This document shows, piece after piece, positions 33,982 to 45,060 of a stretch of 64,000 nt of DNA. Positions within the stretch are counted from its first letter, which is position 1. Every line of letters starts with the position of its first letter. The position numbers and the translations under genes are program-made. A model generated the notes under the pieces. It was not told the DNA's origin and did not search any database. It worked only from the letters and a program-made list of their open reading frames with translations. Source of the DNA: Margaritifera margaritifera (taxonomy: Eukaryota; Mollusca; Bivalvia; Unionida; Margaritiferidae); NCBI GenBank assembly GCA_029931535.1, contig JAQPZY010001490.1:372001-436000 (forward strand). Direction: 5' to 3'.

Positions 33982-36400
33982 TTATTTGGCTGTATCATGC
34001 ATATGATAAAAGTTATCTTACCGCCATAAGGTCTTTTATTTATTTTTGTCTTACTTGCTTTTACAATATGTCAAATATGTTATTACATAATTTTCGGTGA
34101 TTAGTATAATCTTTTTAAAAAAACAACCTTTACATACCTTGCAGTATATAGTCATCTTGCTCCTAATATCGGATACCTATAACTGAGTTTACCTGTTATG
34201 CGAGAGAAGACTGATATCCACGGTTTTATATCAGGGCATGCAGGTAAGTATGATAACAGTCCGTCTAAAGTCTAAAGTACATTAGGTCCTGGAAAAAGCC
34301 CGCCTTTTCTAAAAATGTAAATCCCTTGAGAAAAAGAAACCTGGTGAGAATAGCAGACGAATGCTTGTTTAGTGCAAAACGACCCTTTTTAAATTTTATG
34401 ACAGAGTGTTTAAGGCTATTTCATAACTTCAAAAATGAAACTTTTTATTCTAATTTTTTAAGCTCTCTGTAATATTATGATAGTAATAATACTTTGTCGT
34501 TTTGTACAAAGTAAATCTTTTAACGGTTATATGTTTCAAACAATAGTGAGAATCATATGTAGGTTATTTTTGTATACATTTTCTACATATCTCGCAAGCC
34601 TCAACTGATAACTTGTGATGATAATTAAAAATTAAAGCAAGTCTCATCGAGGAAATGATTTTAACATTGTTCATGACACTTTATTACCGTTTAGATATAG
34701 TTGTCTCTTGTTGTTAAAATTTAAGTATCTAATTTAAGTATGAGTAATGATCAACGCGTTTTTCGATTCTTCATCCATTTTAATAATACTGAAAAAAATC
34801 CCGAGTATTTAAGGATTCCTAACGTCAAATACTCTCGTTGATTTGTTAAAATGAACAACTGCTTTTGGTTATGGGTTATATATTTTGATTGAAACAAACT
34901 CAACATAAATTACGAGTGCAGATAAAATGTTAGACGGGAACCCTTGACATTTTTATCTATATATTATCATCGGAAAGATAACGTTAAATTCAGTTTGATT
35001 ACACATTGAATAAACGTATTGCGTTTATACTGTTAAAAGTAATTGAAAGAGAAGGACGAATATTTCAACTCATGGAAATCAGATTGCAACTTGATACAGG
35101 TATAGCGTGAACAGAAATTGAATACAAGAAGGGCACATGCGAATCACAAAAACAAAAGCTAAACTTGAAATGCCCAATTAATTAATCCGCGTCAAACCAC
35201 ACCTTGTTAAGAAAAGGAGAAAGTTGGTTGGGTTGATACAGTCCTTGTCATTGTGAAGATTTTGATCGGTTTGTGATTGTATGTGTGCAGACAGTACCAT
35301 GCATTTACTGTTTTTGTTCCAATGAGTCGTTCCTATTATGAAGGATATACATAAAGGGATGTGTGTCATGGCATACAATTTTTCGAAATCGATAGGTTTG
35401 TCGCCACGCTGTACGTATAGAGGCTAAATTGAGTAGGTACGTGAGAAGACAGGAAGCATGCGAAAGGAATCTTGGTTTTCGTCTATCTTGAAAGACAGAT
35501 TTCAAGCCATTTATGTTTTCTTTTCTCCTGTGTTAAGAGTATATTCATTTGTTCTATAAAAGAAAACTAAAACTATTATCCTTTCGGTTTAATTTTACAT
35601 GTCAAATCAGATCCCATGCGTTGTAATGCCATTAGCACTGCTCTAACTATCTAAATTTTCAATTTGTTAAGGATATCGGTTTCCTCATTATCTGAATTCA
35701 AAATAAAATATCCGGAACGTTGACAAACGTGGGGTCAATAAATTTCGACTTTTGAAATTCTTTCGGTAAATGAATATATGTGACAAATACATTTTATAGA
35801 GCTGAAGGTAACGGAAATTAATAATTGTCATAAAAAAAATCACCGTGGGAAAATGATCTACAGGACTTGCTGCTTTAGTATTGACAAATATATGTAATTT
35901 TCACGAGGAGGATATTCTATCTTCCCCGCAAATATGATTCAACTTAACTACGTTATTTACCCGTAAACAAATAATAAGTGACTAAACAATAATTCAAATT
36001 ACAACAGATCATATCACTCTTTTTTTATCTTACAGCGTCATGCTAAGAATTTGAAATAAAAGAAGAAAACATTTTAATGATGGAATATGATTCCCGCTAA
36101 ATTGCACCTGGACGTTGGTGCATTTAAGTTGCTCTCCACAATATGTGGGTATTTTATAATTTTATAGGCGGTTATCTGAATCTTGTAGGTGACACGTGCT
36201 TTTGCATTATAGTACATTTATGAATGAGGTTATTTTAAACGGAGCCCTTGTGAACGCATTGCAGCAATACATCCTGCAGCTTACAAAGACAAACAAAAAA
36301 CACACAAAAAAAACCATAAAGCTACGAGCGTCAAAAAGCGTGGTCCTAAGTGTTTTTGATAAATACTCTTCATCAGTAGAATTTTCTTTTAAGGGGACCC
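33982..36400. other. Upstream region of the TNFSF gene, no coding sequence seen
   Basis: AT-rich DNA without a supported gene. It should contain the 5' non-coding exon and promoter of the TNFSF gene. No unambiguous TATA box, CpG cluster or NF-kB-type site was singled out. Confidence 0.4.
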
Positions 36401-36409
36401 AGGGTACCG

Positions 36410-36590
36410 ATTTCTCTAAGGCTATCGTCTTTACAGATCACTCAAATATCTCACCTCTGTCCGAGTGAGTTCGATTCTCGGCTTGACCAACGTGTGTACG
36501 TGCGAAAGGTTGCCAGTATCTTCCCGTGGGTCGGTGGTTCTTCCTCCACCAAATATACCGGCAGTCATGTATAGCCTATGGGATTTGTAA
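36410..36590 (+). repeat. tRNA-derived SINE fragment
   Basis: A B-box-like GAGTTCGATTCTC at 36469-36481 is preceded by a GC-richer tRNA-like head (TCACCTCTGTCCGAGTGA) and followed by a body with GTGGGTCGGTGGTTCTTCCTCC, CACCAAATATACCGGCAGTC and ATGTATAGCC. This order of B box, 'GGTCGGTGGTT.TTCCTCC' core and 'ACTGACCGCC'-like segment is that of widespread molluscan SINEs. The 3' tail is not clear. It overlaps the end of a short plus-strand open frame, which is therefore not a gene. Confidence 0.55.
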
Positions 36591-39500
36591 CTAAAAGTCA
36601 AGGTAAGCATCTGTTATTAAATGATGGAGTACTGCTTAAGCAAGTGTAGGTAATTACCAGCAATAAGAATGTCAAGGAACCTAGGAGTAATACAAATAAA
36701 ATATTACACCCGGATGAAAATGTTAGGCAACTTAAAATGGGCCGACAAAATTTAAACGAGAAAATGTTCCTTCAAAATAAAATGTTATGGTAATAGTGAT
36801 ATTATGATGCATTATTGAGCATAAAAATGAACTTGTTTGTATTGATTACGCGTGGATTGAGGCTGATATCTTATGGTGTTAAATTGGATTGATTAGTATT
36901 TATTTTGCGTCAATTGAACCGATATTTTATAACTGTCCAAACTCAACAAAAATTAATTAGAAGATAAATGCACGAAAAGATGTTATTGCTCATATAATGA
37001 TGGTGCATGAATCATCTACGGAAGATGTAAAAGAGTCAATACAGAAACCTTTGGCTTTAAAGAAACGATACAAATGTCGCAGATACATTTCACGGAAATA
37101 AAGACAACCCACTCTTTTTTAAACTGAGCTTCTAAATAATGATGGTCCTATTGCACCTGTTATTTATAAGATTCACAATAAATGGTGCATATAATTTCTA
37201 TCTTCCAAGTATTATTGATGAATTAATGCCATTTTGCTAATTATAAACTGCACTACTCTCGAAGCCCCCTTCCCCCCGCCCATGATATCGCTAAAATTGA
37301 GTATATTTATAATTATATTATAAATAGTTCAGATATTTCATATCGGTTGTGAATAGTTTCATTATTGCATTTTATGCCATAAGTACAGGTCATGCATAGA
37401 GAACTAAAACATTTCCACATATTATTTTTTGACCTTTCTGGAATCTTTTTGAATCTCATTGCATATACCATATTGTTTCCCAAATAGCCGAGAACTAGAT
37501 CCCAAGGCGATATTTAGACGAAGGACACAAGGTACCTCTAATTTAGGTGCAAGAAAAAAAAGTATAATGAGATGTCATAACTTTCTTTATAATTGTAGAA
37601 GTCAGTGTAGAATAATTGAAAATTATAATTATAAACGCGGTTTGCATATAACAAAATATAACTAAAATATTGATGACTGAAGCCGTAATTATGATCAGTA
37701 TACAAAAGGCTGGAATCAGACATAATCAGTACATGTCCTTTGTTTTGGGTTGTCTTGGACCAGTGACTTTCTTGCTTCCAATTTAGACAGTAAATATTGA
37801 CGTCTGAAGAAATGCTCCAAAAAGCTAAACACAGTTCAAACGCGACAGATTGTAAGTTCGATTTTCTCTTTGAAATGTCAACAAGGAATTGATTTTTAGA
37901 AGTCCATTAGCAGATTGACCCTCTCTTGAAAAACATATCATGAAAAAGGTTAAGGAATACTATGACAAGTTGAAAAAGGAAAAGAACGACTGCAGAAGTT
38001 GCACGTGTTCTGGTCGAATTAAGCAACGAGGACAACTTTTTGCCACACATTTTTTGTTTGCACATACCAACCAAATAATAGACTTTATTTATTTGTTTGA
38101 CCCATACAACCATTATTCGATTTGCATATTCAGTTGATTCTGCTCTATTGCCAGAGGCCTTAAATCAGATACTGACTTCTTTACATTGTGCACTTATACA
38201 CCACTCAACATTGTGCGCCTCCTCGTCTCTACGACCGAACATAGTTTCGGTAGTCGTCTCCACTTGAATATAAATTGTACAAAAGGATCCTGCAGATATG
38301 AATTTTGTAGACTTCCACTAGTAATACAAACCGGATGGTTTGCAGATCAGAGAAATTAACATTGTGGAAGTTGATTTATCTCGAGTTCCAGAAACATCAT
38401 ACAATCATTCATCATAGTGAAGTCCGTAAAGTTACTACGGAATTCGCTAAATTCCCACGGAAGGCAAATGCATGACAACTGGCCTCGAACTAATATGACC
38501 AGAGACATAAAACAGATGCACCAAACAAATAGTCATGAAACTGAGCCTGGTTGAAAACATTTTAAATAACATTCTTTATGCTTGCATCATCAGTGTGTTT
38601 GAGACACTCTTTTTGTTTTTCTTCTATATCATCATTTTAGGCCAGAAAATGAGTAATAGCGGCACAGTCACTATAGTCAAAAAGTCGGCAGCCACAGTCA
38701 TTTGATATACAACAGGAATTATGGATAGACCCAAAACCACCCATATCTATACAGAAAGACCAAGCCAAAGGCAAGAACTTTTGACATATTGTAACCTGAA
38801 TAGTGCCTTTATCTATAGTTATGAATCTTCAAGGATTTTTTTAGTTATACTTCCTTTACTAGCATATATAATGTCACTTATGCAGATATATTTGAAGTAT
38901 TAAATCTAATTGTGAGGGATCGGGAGGGGGATTCGGGATAGGGTCGGTAGGGGTGGGGATCATAAAACGTATGACCTTGTGATTTGCATTGTGATTATGT
39001 GTCGTCCAAATGCATAAGGTACTTTACCTTTGAAACTACTGGCTAAAAATTTCATGTCTAAGGTGTTTCTACGAGATATATGAGGGTGAGCAGACCCTAA
39101 ATATTACATACGACTGCTCCGCAACAAAAGCTTCGATAAAAACAAAAGACAATGCATCAGAGCCAGCCTTTTCTGGCCGTTGCGCAAAAGAAGTGATTGG
39201 ATGCTAACACAAAAGTTCAGTTCTGTATGAGGTGCATTTTTTGAAACTTTCATTGTTTTATTTATTCTTTTTCAAGTGAGTATACAACATTAAAATAGAT
39301 TGGACCGTGCCCTTCACTATGAAAGCATTTTTTCGAATATGCACACATTTGCATTACAAGTCTATAGTTAGGAATTAAAGAAATAAATCACATACGCACT
39401 TGATAGAGACATTTTCACGAACCTGTGTGTCAAATAACATGTACAATGATATAGTTATTTCTTAAATTCCAATAGATCTTAGCAACAGGACATAATATTG

Positions 39501-40150
39501 ACAAATCACTCAATGGTGTTTTCAAACGTTTACATCGGCATGATATGGAAACTAAAACAGATCAATAACAGCTATGCAACAAAAATATGCAAAAGTTTAA
39601 AACACTGTGGGGCCCTAGAAAAAAGATATAAATGCTAATCATTGCAAGATCCTGTTTTGAAAATCTATACATACATGTTAGTGCAAGCTGTATTTTGAGG
39701 GATGGGAGCTTATTTTCCTCCGCAACAAACCAAAAGAAACCAAAATTCAAGCATACATAATTTAGTATTGAGTTTGTAACAGGTTCTAAAGAAAATTGTG
39801 TCTTACTCTCAAATCTCAAATATTGGAGTTATTGGGATAAGGGAAACCATGAAACTGAAATCAGTTCCTTATTATCCTTCCACTTGCTGAAACCAAGGCT
39901 CTAACTTGGAATAGATCATGTGTAAAACAAGTACTTTACAAAGCTCAAACAAAATACCGTAGGCAGAGAAAACTGGCTGCCAGAATTGGAGCAAAAAAAA
40001 AAAAAAAGGTTTACAAATATATGCCTATTTCTCTCCATCTACTTGACATTATTTCGTGAACCTTAGGGGACAAATCCTTTGCCTTTTATTCAGTGGAATA
40101 TGAAAACCGTAAACTGGTTCTCTTTGAACATTATAGTGCTCTGATAAGAG
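36590..40150. other. Gene-free AT-rich intergenic DNA
   Basis: No coding sequence, RNA gene or clear mobile element was recognised. Short open frames here are scattered and lack family features. Confidence 0.45.
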
Positions 40151-40167
40151 CACACACAGACACACAT

Positions 40168-40244
<77 letters not shown>

Positions 40245-40252
40245 TATGTATG
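40151..40252. repeat. (CA)n(TA)n compound microsatellite
   Basis: CA units with a few interruptions pass into about 30 TA units. It lies at the left border of the right Polinton fragment. Confidence 0.95.
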
Positions 40253-40362
40253 TATAAGCAAACGCTGTATTATTTATTTATTTATATTTATTTATTCTTC
40301 TATAACAATTGAGGATACATTATGTACGTAATATAGAGCGTATATTGGCCCAGCAAAGAAAA

Positions 40363-40730
40363 CTATACATGTCTCACAATCAACCAATGCGACCACTTAT
40401 ATTTTACTAACCGGGGCTGGCAATGTTTCTGTCGATGGAAGTGTAATTGGTTTTCGTTCGACCCGCGGGGGTGCGCGAGTAACCAATCGTCGTAATCGAT
40501 CTCGAAGCGATTGAAACGCTTGCGATCTAAAAATTTTAAACGATCCGCAGCAACGTTTTTGATGCTATCAACGACTCTCATTGCAACTTGGTGCAGTGCG
40601 CGAGGTCAACACAGCTAACACTTTGGGTGCGCCTGTGAACAATCCCCGGACAACATGACCTAGACCAGTTCCGTAATATGTAAACGCGTTTTTTTACAAC
40701 GCGTACTGGTAACACACATCCACTTACGAC
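40363..40730 (-). pseudogene. Small basic core/pVI-like protein of the Polinton
   Basis: Read from about 40720 downwards, one frame gives 'TYYGTGLGHVVRGLFTGAPK', a Gly-rich amphipathic stretch like those of virion core or membrane-lytic proteins of Polintons and adenoviruses. A frameshift leads to 'VDSIKNVAADRLKFLDRKRF' in the 40581-40363 frame. A position directly after the minor-capsid-like gene on the same strand agrees. Assignment rests on layout and short motifs only. Confidence 0.35.
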
Positions 40731-40741
40731 TGTCATTATAT

Positions 40742-41603
40742 TTAAATGTCAGGTCGATCTCTAATGTACAGTTGAATCGTCAAGGTCTCACCGCGCAAGT
40801 CCAACACGTGCCCATTCTGTCCACAAAAGGAAACGAATATGCGTCTACCGGCCATTATACGATGGAAGATACACTAGCGTCGCTGGAGTAATCGATATCA
40901 GATCACAAGGGGCCTCGGTCGGGGCAAACCCAAATAATATATAGCCCTCTGATGCTTGTGTTGTATAGGCTGAGGCTTCATAACTGCCACTGATAGCGTC
41001 ACAGGTCAAATTAACCGGAGCCGTGGTAGTGATCTTGACAATGTCTGGCGCGAAAATGTAACTAGTACCATCGGGTCCTGCGCGTAAAATTCGTTTATAG
41101 TCTAGAATTTTATTAATATCTTCGGGCCAACCGAGAACTGTTCTCAGCGATGACTGTGCAATATCAACCGCGTACGTTGGAGATTTGACTGATGTGGGCT
41201 CGTGTTTGCGTATGAAAATGTTGTAGTTTTTACCGCTCACCAATGTGATTCTTCGTCGGATCTCTTCATTTATTGAGCTAAATCCAGCAAAATTATAGGT
41301 GGTGCCACCGTCTGACGAAAACACAAACGGCTTTGATCGAATATTAGGCCCACTGCGATAAACGCGCAACAAAGCCAATGCAATCTCGAGGTTGCGGGAT
41401 ACACTTGTGGTGATTGGTGTAGAAAAAGTCGCATCGAATTTCGGTTTCGTTGACGAGATCGTGATCATCGAGGTAACGCTCAGGGTTGTATTTGTAACAA
41501 CACGTTGCAACGCAGCACTGATTTTGCGTACAACCGAAAGTGTTTCAGATCTCAGCATCAGTGTATTCGTCGTATAAATCATCGATGTCTTCAGCAAGTT
41601 CAT
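40742..41603 (-). pseudogene. Minor capsid / penton-like protein of the Polinton
   Basis: The frame 41603-40845 is open for over 230 codons. It shows 'KFDATFSTPITTSVSRNLEI' near the start, 'PFVFSSDGGTTYNFAGF', 'TVLGWPED' in the middle and 'DAISGSYEASAYTTQASEGY' followed by 'LVYLPSYNGR'. The domain then continues in another frame (40855-40742) with 'GHVLDLRGETLTIQLYIRD' to a TAA. Beta-rich content, the 'LLGF/LGW' loop and the 'LDLRGE...IRL' ending are characteristic of a protein found next to capsid genes in animal Polintons, which I take to be the single jelly-roll minor capsid (penton) protein. One frameshift near 40850 is the only clear lesion. The family name is less sure than the element it belongs to. 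Confidence 0.55.
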
Positions 41604-42250
41604 GCATCAACAAGCGATACGTCCCCGGGTCCTTGATGTCATTGGTGAGCGACCGCTGACAAATTAATGCGGTGTTATTAACAACTTTGGGAGCATTATT
41701 GATGGCGCGAACTGATCCCACGAGTGTTTCCAACCGATCCGCAAGATCGTGAGGGTTACACAGTCCACGAAGGCCGCTACCTTCCTTTGGTTGTTGCTGC
41801 CTCTTATATTCTTCATATTCTTCCTGTGTGCGAAATTGGGGTGCAAGTTGTGGGCGGAGAAGGTCTTTGTATTTGTGCCCGTGCACATGGTCTTCGTCTG
41901 TGTGCCTGTGCAGGTATAGGTAATTCTTCGAATACGGGTACAGGTGTTTGGGGTAATGGTTTTACTACCCGCCTGCAAAGTTGCTTAGCTGGTTCTCGAA
42001 GCATTTCTAGTTCTGTCCACCTGGGTTCGGATGGACCTGCCGCTTCTGCCTGTTTCTCAAGAGGAAACACACGTCTTTGTTGTTTTTGTGTCGGTGTTTC
42101 TTTATCTTTCGCGCGTGGGGTTTCAGGTTCTTATGATGATGGGGCTCCAGGTTTGTATGCTGGTCCAGGTTCAGGTTCGTATGATGGTCTGGGTTCTACA
42201 GACCCATTTCTCATTTATAATACTTTTTCATAAACTGTTTGCATAATTCA
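41545..42250 (-). pseudogene. Pro/charge-rich virion-associated protein of the Polinton
   Basis: From 42240 downwards there is a short segment 'NELCKQFMKKYYK', then a Pro/Glu/His-rich low-complexity stretch (42200-41820) that changes frame, then the open frame 41886-41545 with 'EEYEEYKRQQQPKEGSGLRG' and a helical domain 'LADRLETLVGSVRAINNAPK' ending in an acidic tail before TAA. A disordered Pro-rich N-terminus followed by a short helical C-terminal domain with 'LLGS..AGNN'-like spacing is common for an unnamed gene upstream of the minor capsid gene in Polintons. Two or more frameshifts are present. Exact function unknown. Confidence 0.45.
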
Positions 42251-42274
42251 TTACCTTTGTCCTCGGATCCAGAA

Positions 42275-42930
42275 TAAAATTCATCATCATTAGGCATAAT
42301 TCGTTATCTTCCAGTAAACTCTTTATATCCCCACCTAGGCCATTTGTCGTTGAGGATGTCTCCTTGTCGGTTGTATTAACATCCATTGTTTCCAGCTGAT
42401 GGATGGCGTAAGAGCGGCATTCAGAGGATTTTCATGGATCCATGGGCTAGCGTCTTCAGTAAAGAACTGAAACTTCGTTTTCATCTCTGACTGGTACCCC
42501 GGTGGTTGTTTTTGCGGAATAGTTTTAAGTTTCTCTGCGGTGGTCTGTTCTAGTGTTGCAAGCGTCGTTGGTAAGCCTTTAATGGTTTAGGCTGACCGGA
42601 GTATTGGACCCGGTTCGTCTTCTGTTTCTATTACAGTCGCGACTTTTTTCATCTCTTCTGCAGTTTCACGTGTGGGTTTAATAAACGGTGCAAATGTTTG
42701 TTTAAAGCCATCTGTGAGATCTTCTCGTGCGTATTGTTGCGATTGTAACATATCTTTCACCCGTTTGCGGCTAAAACATCGCAAATCAGTTCATGGTGTT
42801 CGCGGGCAGCTTGATTGCGTCGCTTTTCATAATCTGATATGGTATCACTAGGGGAAAGCGGAGCTTTCTTCGGCGAAGATTTCTCGGTTTTCAACAATTT
42901 TATATTTGGTTTGGTTGTTAAATTACTTTG
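42275..42930 (-). pseudogene. Unassigned coding remains between ATPase and Pro-rich gene
   Basis: Open phrases appear in changing frames: 'SPSDTISDYEKRRNQAAREH' near 42870-42810, then the frame 42784-42587 with 'FIKPTRETAEEMKKVATVIE', and 'DKWPRWGYKEFTGR' near 42350-42310. The composition is helical and charged, with no recognised catalytic motif. Several frameshifts and stops. Probably one gene of the element, of unknown role. Confidence 0.35.
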
Positions 42931-43600
42931 TTCAAACCGGCTCGATATTTATCTCCGGTAGAGCCGGAGGCTCTAGTCAAGTCAAAAGTGAAGAAACTAA
43001 ACGTGTCTGAGGTGGCCTCGGCGAACATATTTCGAAATTTCACCCACGTGTGGTCGCCTGCACACCAAGGCAAATGAATGTTTGACCATGCGCGTCAATA
43101 CCGCGAAATATCATCAACATGTTACAGTTGTCTCGCATTACTTTACGCACGTGTTAAATAGATCACATCTGTGTTTTTATGTCGGCCTCCGAAAAATATT
43201 TGCGCGGGATTAATTTGGGGTTCAAACATTACATCATCGTACACGACAAGATTATTCAGGCTTAAATCAAGATCGTCAATTGTAGACGCCTCTTCATCGA
43301 TTGTGGAAAAGCAATCAACCGTGGAATCACCCAACGATGGCGCAAGCGCGCTCGCAAAATCCCTGAGTATGTTGTAACACGGTTGATCATCCGCCGACGG
43401 TACAACAGATCCCACGTCAGCTATCGCAAAATCATATTCAACATGTCAACAGCGATGTTCTATAATACAATCATGTCTTCATATTGTGTCTGATGCCGCA
43501 TGAAAATTCGTACTGCGAATCCAACTCGAGTTCAAACACGTAGTGGTCGAGCCGTGATCGCGGGAACATGTGTTCGATGTAACGCATTCAAGTTCATATA
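42930..43600 (-). pseudogene. FtsK/HerA-type genome-packaging ATPase, C-terminal part
   Basis: The minus-strand frame 43415-43143 carries a Walker B-like 'NNLVVYDDVM' followed by 'FFGGRHKNTDVIYLTRA', the arrangement of the FtsK/HerA-like ATPases that fill Polinton and adintovirus capsids. After stops at 43143 the domain goes on in other frames with 'NMLMIFRGIDAHGQTFICLG', down to about 42930. No Walker A (GxxxxGK[S/T]) could be found upstream before the phospholipase gene begins at about 43620, so the N-terminal nucleotide-binding half appears lost or too decayed to see. Confidence 0.6.
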
Positions 43601-43614
43601 TGTCAGTTAACGGC

Positions 43615-43932
43615 AAGGCCGTAAACGCACAGGTTTTTTTTCGAAAAAAGTCGTCGGCGGTGATGTCGCTGCAGCGTTAGCAAAGTTACCCGGGGCATAT
43701 TCCCGCATACAATTACTGTGGGCATGAAGCACGGCTGGATATACGACTTGATTCTAACAACCAACCGAAACATGGAGAATCGCCTACCAACCGCGTCGAT
43801 GCTGCATGTTACCGACACGATCTTGCTTACAAAGCATCAAACGATATCAGCGTGTATCAACGTGCCGATGTAGATCGTATCCATGATTTGAACACAATTA
43901 ATCCTACACTCGGAGAAATAATCGCTAGATAG
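43615..43932 (+). pseudogene. Phospholipase A2-like virion protein of the Polinton
   Basis: Plus strand. 'KKVVGGDVAAALAKLPG' (from about 43640) is followed, after a one-base frame change near 43700, by 'YNYCGHEARLDIRLD', 'NRVDAACYRHDLAYK' and 'RADVDRIHDL', ending at TAG 43930-43932. The 'YCG' calcium-loop-like segment and the catalytic 'D..C..HD..Y' motif mark the phospholipase A2 fold used by parvoviruses and Polintons to breach endosomal membranes. Catalytic His-Asp and the Cys are kept. One frameshift near the start of the domain is the only obvious defect. It lies just upstream of the integrase in the same direction. Confidence 0.7.
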
Positions 43933-44039
43933 ATCATCAAAGGAGGTATGAAGACCAATATTGTTTTGGGCAGTTCATCCTCCCGTGTGAAAAGTCCACG
44001 TATTGGAGGTAAAATATATTGATATAACAAACAATCAAA

Positions 44040-45060
44040 GAAACATGGTTTCCGAGCGAACTTTAGCCAAAATATGCTACAGCCCTCGCGGGTATTGGCG
44101 CGGTGAAGCTGCTGTTGAAAAGTTAGCGAGCGTGGCAGCGGTTACTCATCTGGTTGCTCGAAAATGGTTAGCGAAACAAGCGCTGATTCAAATTTGCCTA
44201 CCTGATCCAAGAAAGATTTCACTAGGCTGATCTGCTTTTTGTCCACATGATCGGGTATACGGACGCGTATACAAATACGCGTTAACCATTATGGATATCA
44301 CTAGCATGTACAAGGAAGCGGAGCCGCTGACGTCCATAGATTCGGCTGGTGTCGCAGATGCACTCGAACGTATTAATACACGTGGACTGTTTGCTTGACC
44401 ACAGTTATTACAAGTGGATCCAGGTAAGAAATTTCTCGGATCCGTTGATGCATTGTTGACCAAGCATTGTGTGAGGGTTCTTGTTGTACATGTTAGCTTA
44501 CATCGCGACCAGACTATTGTGGAACGATTATGCAAGTTCACTTGCGGAACGATTATTCGGACATCAGTACGCGCAGGAATTTTTGATGAGGTCTCGGACC
44601 ACAGAGCGGCCTCGAATCGCAGAGCAATCACACGAGTGGGTATCACGACTACCATTAGTTATCACAGCGCTGAATAATGAAATCACGCGCGCGATTGGAT
44701 TAAAAACCACTTATGCGATTCGGCCATTGTTAAACCAGTTTCAGATCAACCACCGTTAGAATCACTCAAAATCAATTTTGTTCGGTATCTGTATGCACCT
44801 GGGGAGTAAGAAGGTGGAGAACGTCGTACTACTGATCCAATATGGTCCGTCGATGTATTTACTATCTCGGCCCGAATTGGCTTTCCAAGGCAACCAACAC
44901 GTTATTATTTGGCGCCTGCGGATGAGCAATCGGCAAAGCCACCCGGTCGAGCATTTGTGCGAGAGGAATTACAAGTCGTTCCCGCGAATACGGAACTGCC
45001 ACCAAGATATGTTTTACACTCGACCATCAGTCATAAGCGGATTTGTAATCGCATGATGCC
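44040..45060 (+). pseudogene. Polinton integrase (retroviral-type DDE)
   Basis: Plus strand. The N-terminal domain 'ICYSPRGYWRGEAAVEKLAS' and 'ARKWLAKQALIQICLPDPRK' (44045-44215) is followed, after frameshifts, by the core. First Asp in 'LTIMDITSMYKEAEP' (Asp at 44293-44295), second Asp in 'DPGKKFLGSVDALL' (44417-44419) and Glu in 'HRDQTIVERLCKF' (44522-44524), 35 codons after the second Asp. Next come 'SLAERLFGHQYAQE' and 'WVSRLPLVITALNNEITRAI'. The C-terminal region (44780-45050) includes 'PGRAFVREELQVVPANTELP'. All three catalytic residues survive but at least four frameshifts or stops break the gene. It inserts the element's DNA into the host chromosome. Its 3' end meets the polymerase end tail to tail. 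Confidence 0.85.

Noticed and set aside
41724..42233. Plus-strand 169-codon ORF opposite the Pro-rich Polinton gene
   Set aside because: Low-complexity Gly/Ser/Cys-rich antisense shadow of the minus-strand Pro/His-rich coding sequence.
44188..44655. Minus-strand 155-codon ORF
   Set aside because: Antisense of the integrase core, whose catalytic motifs are clear on the plus strand.
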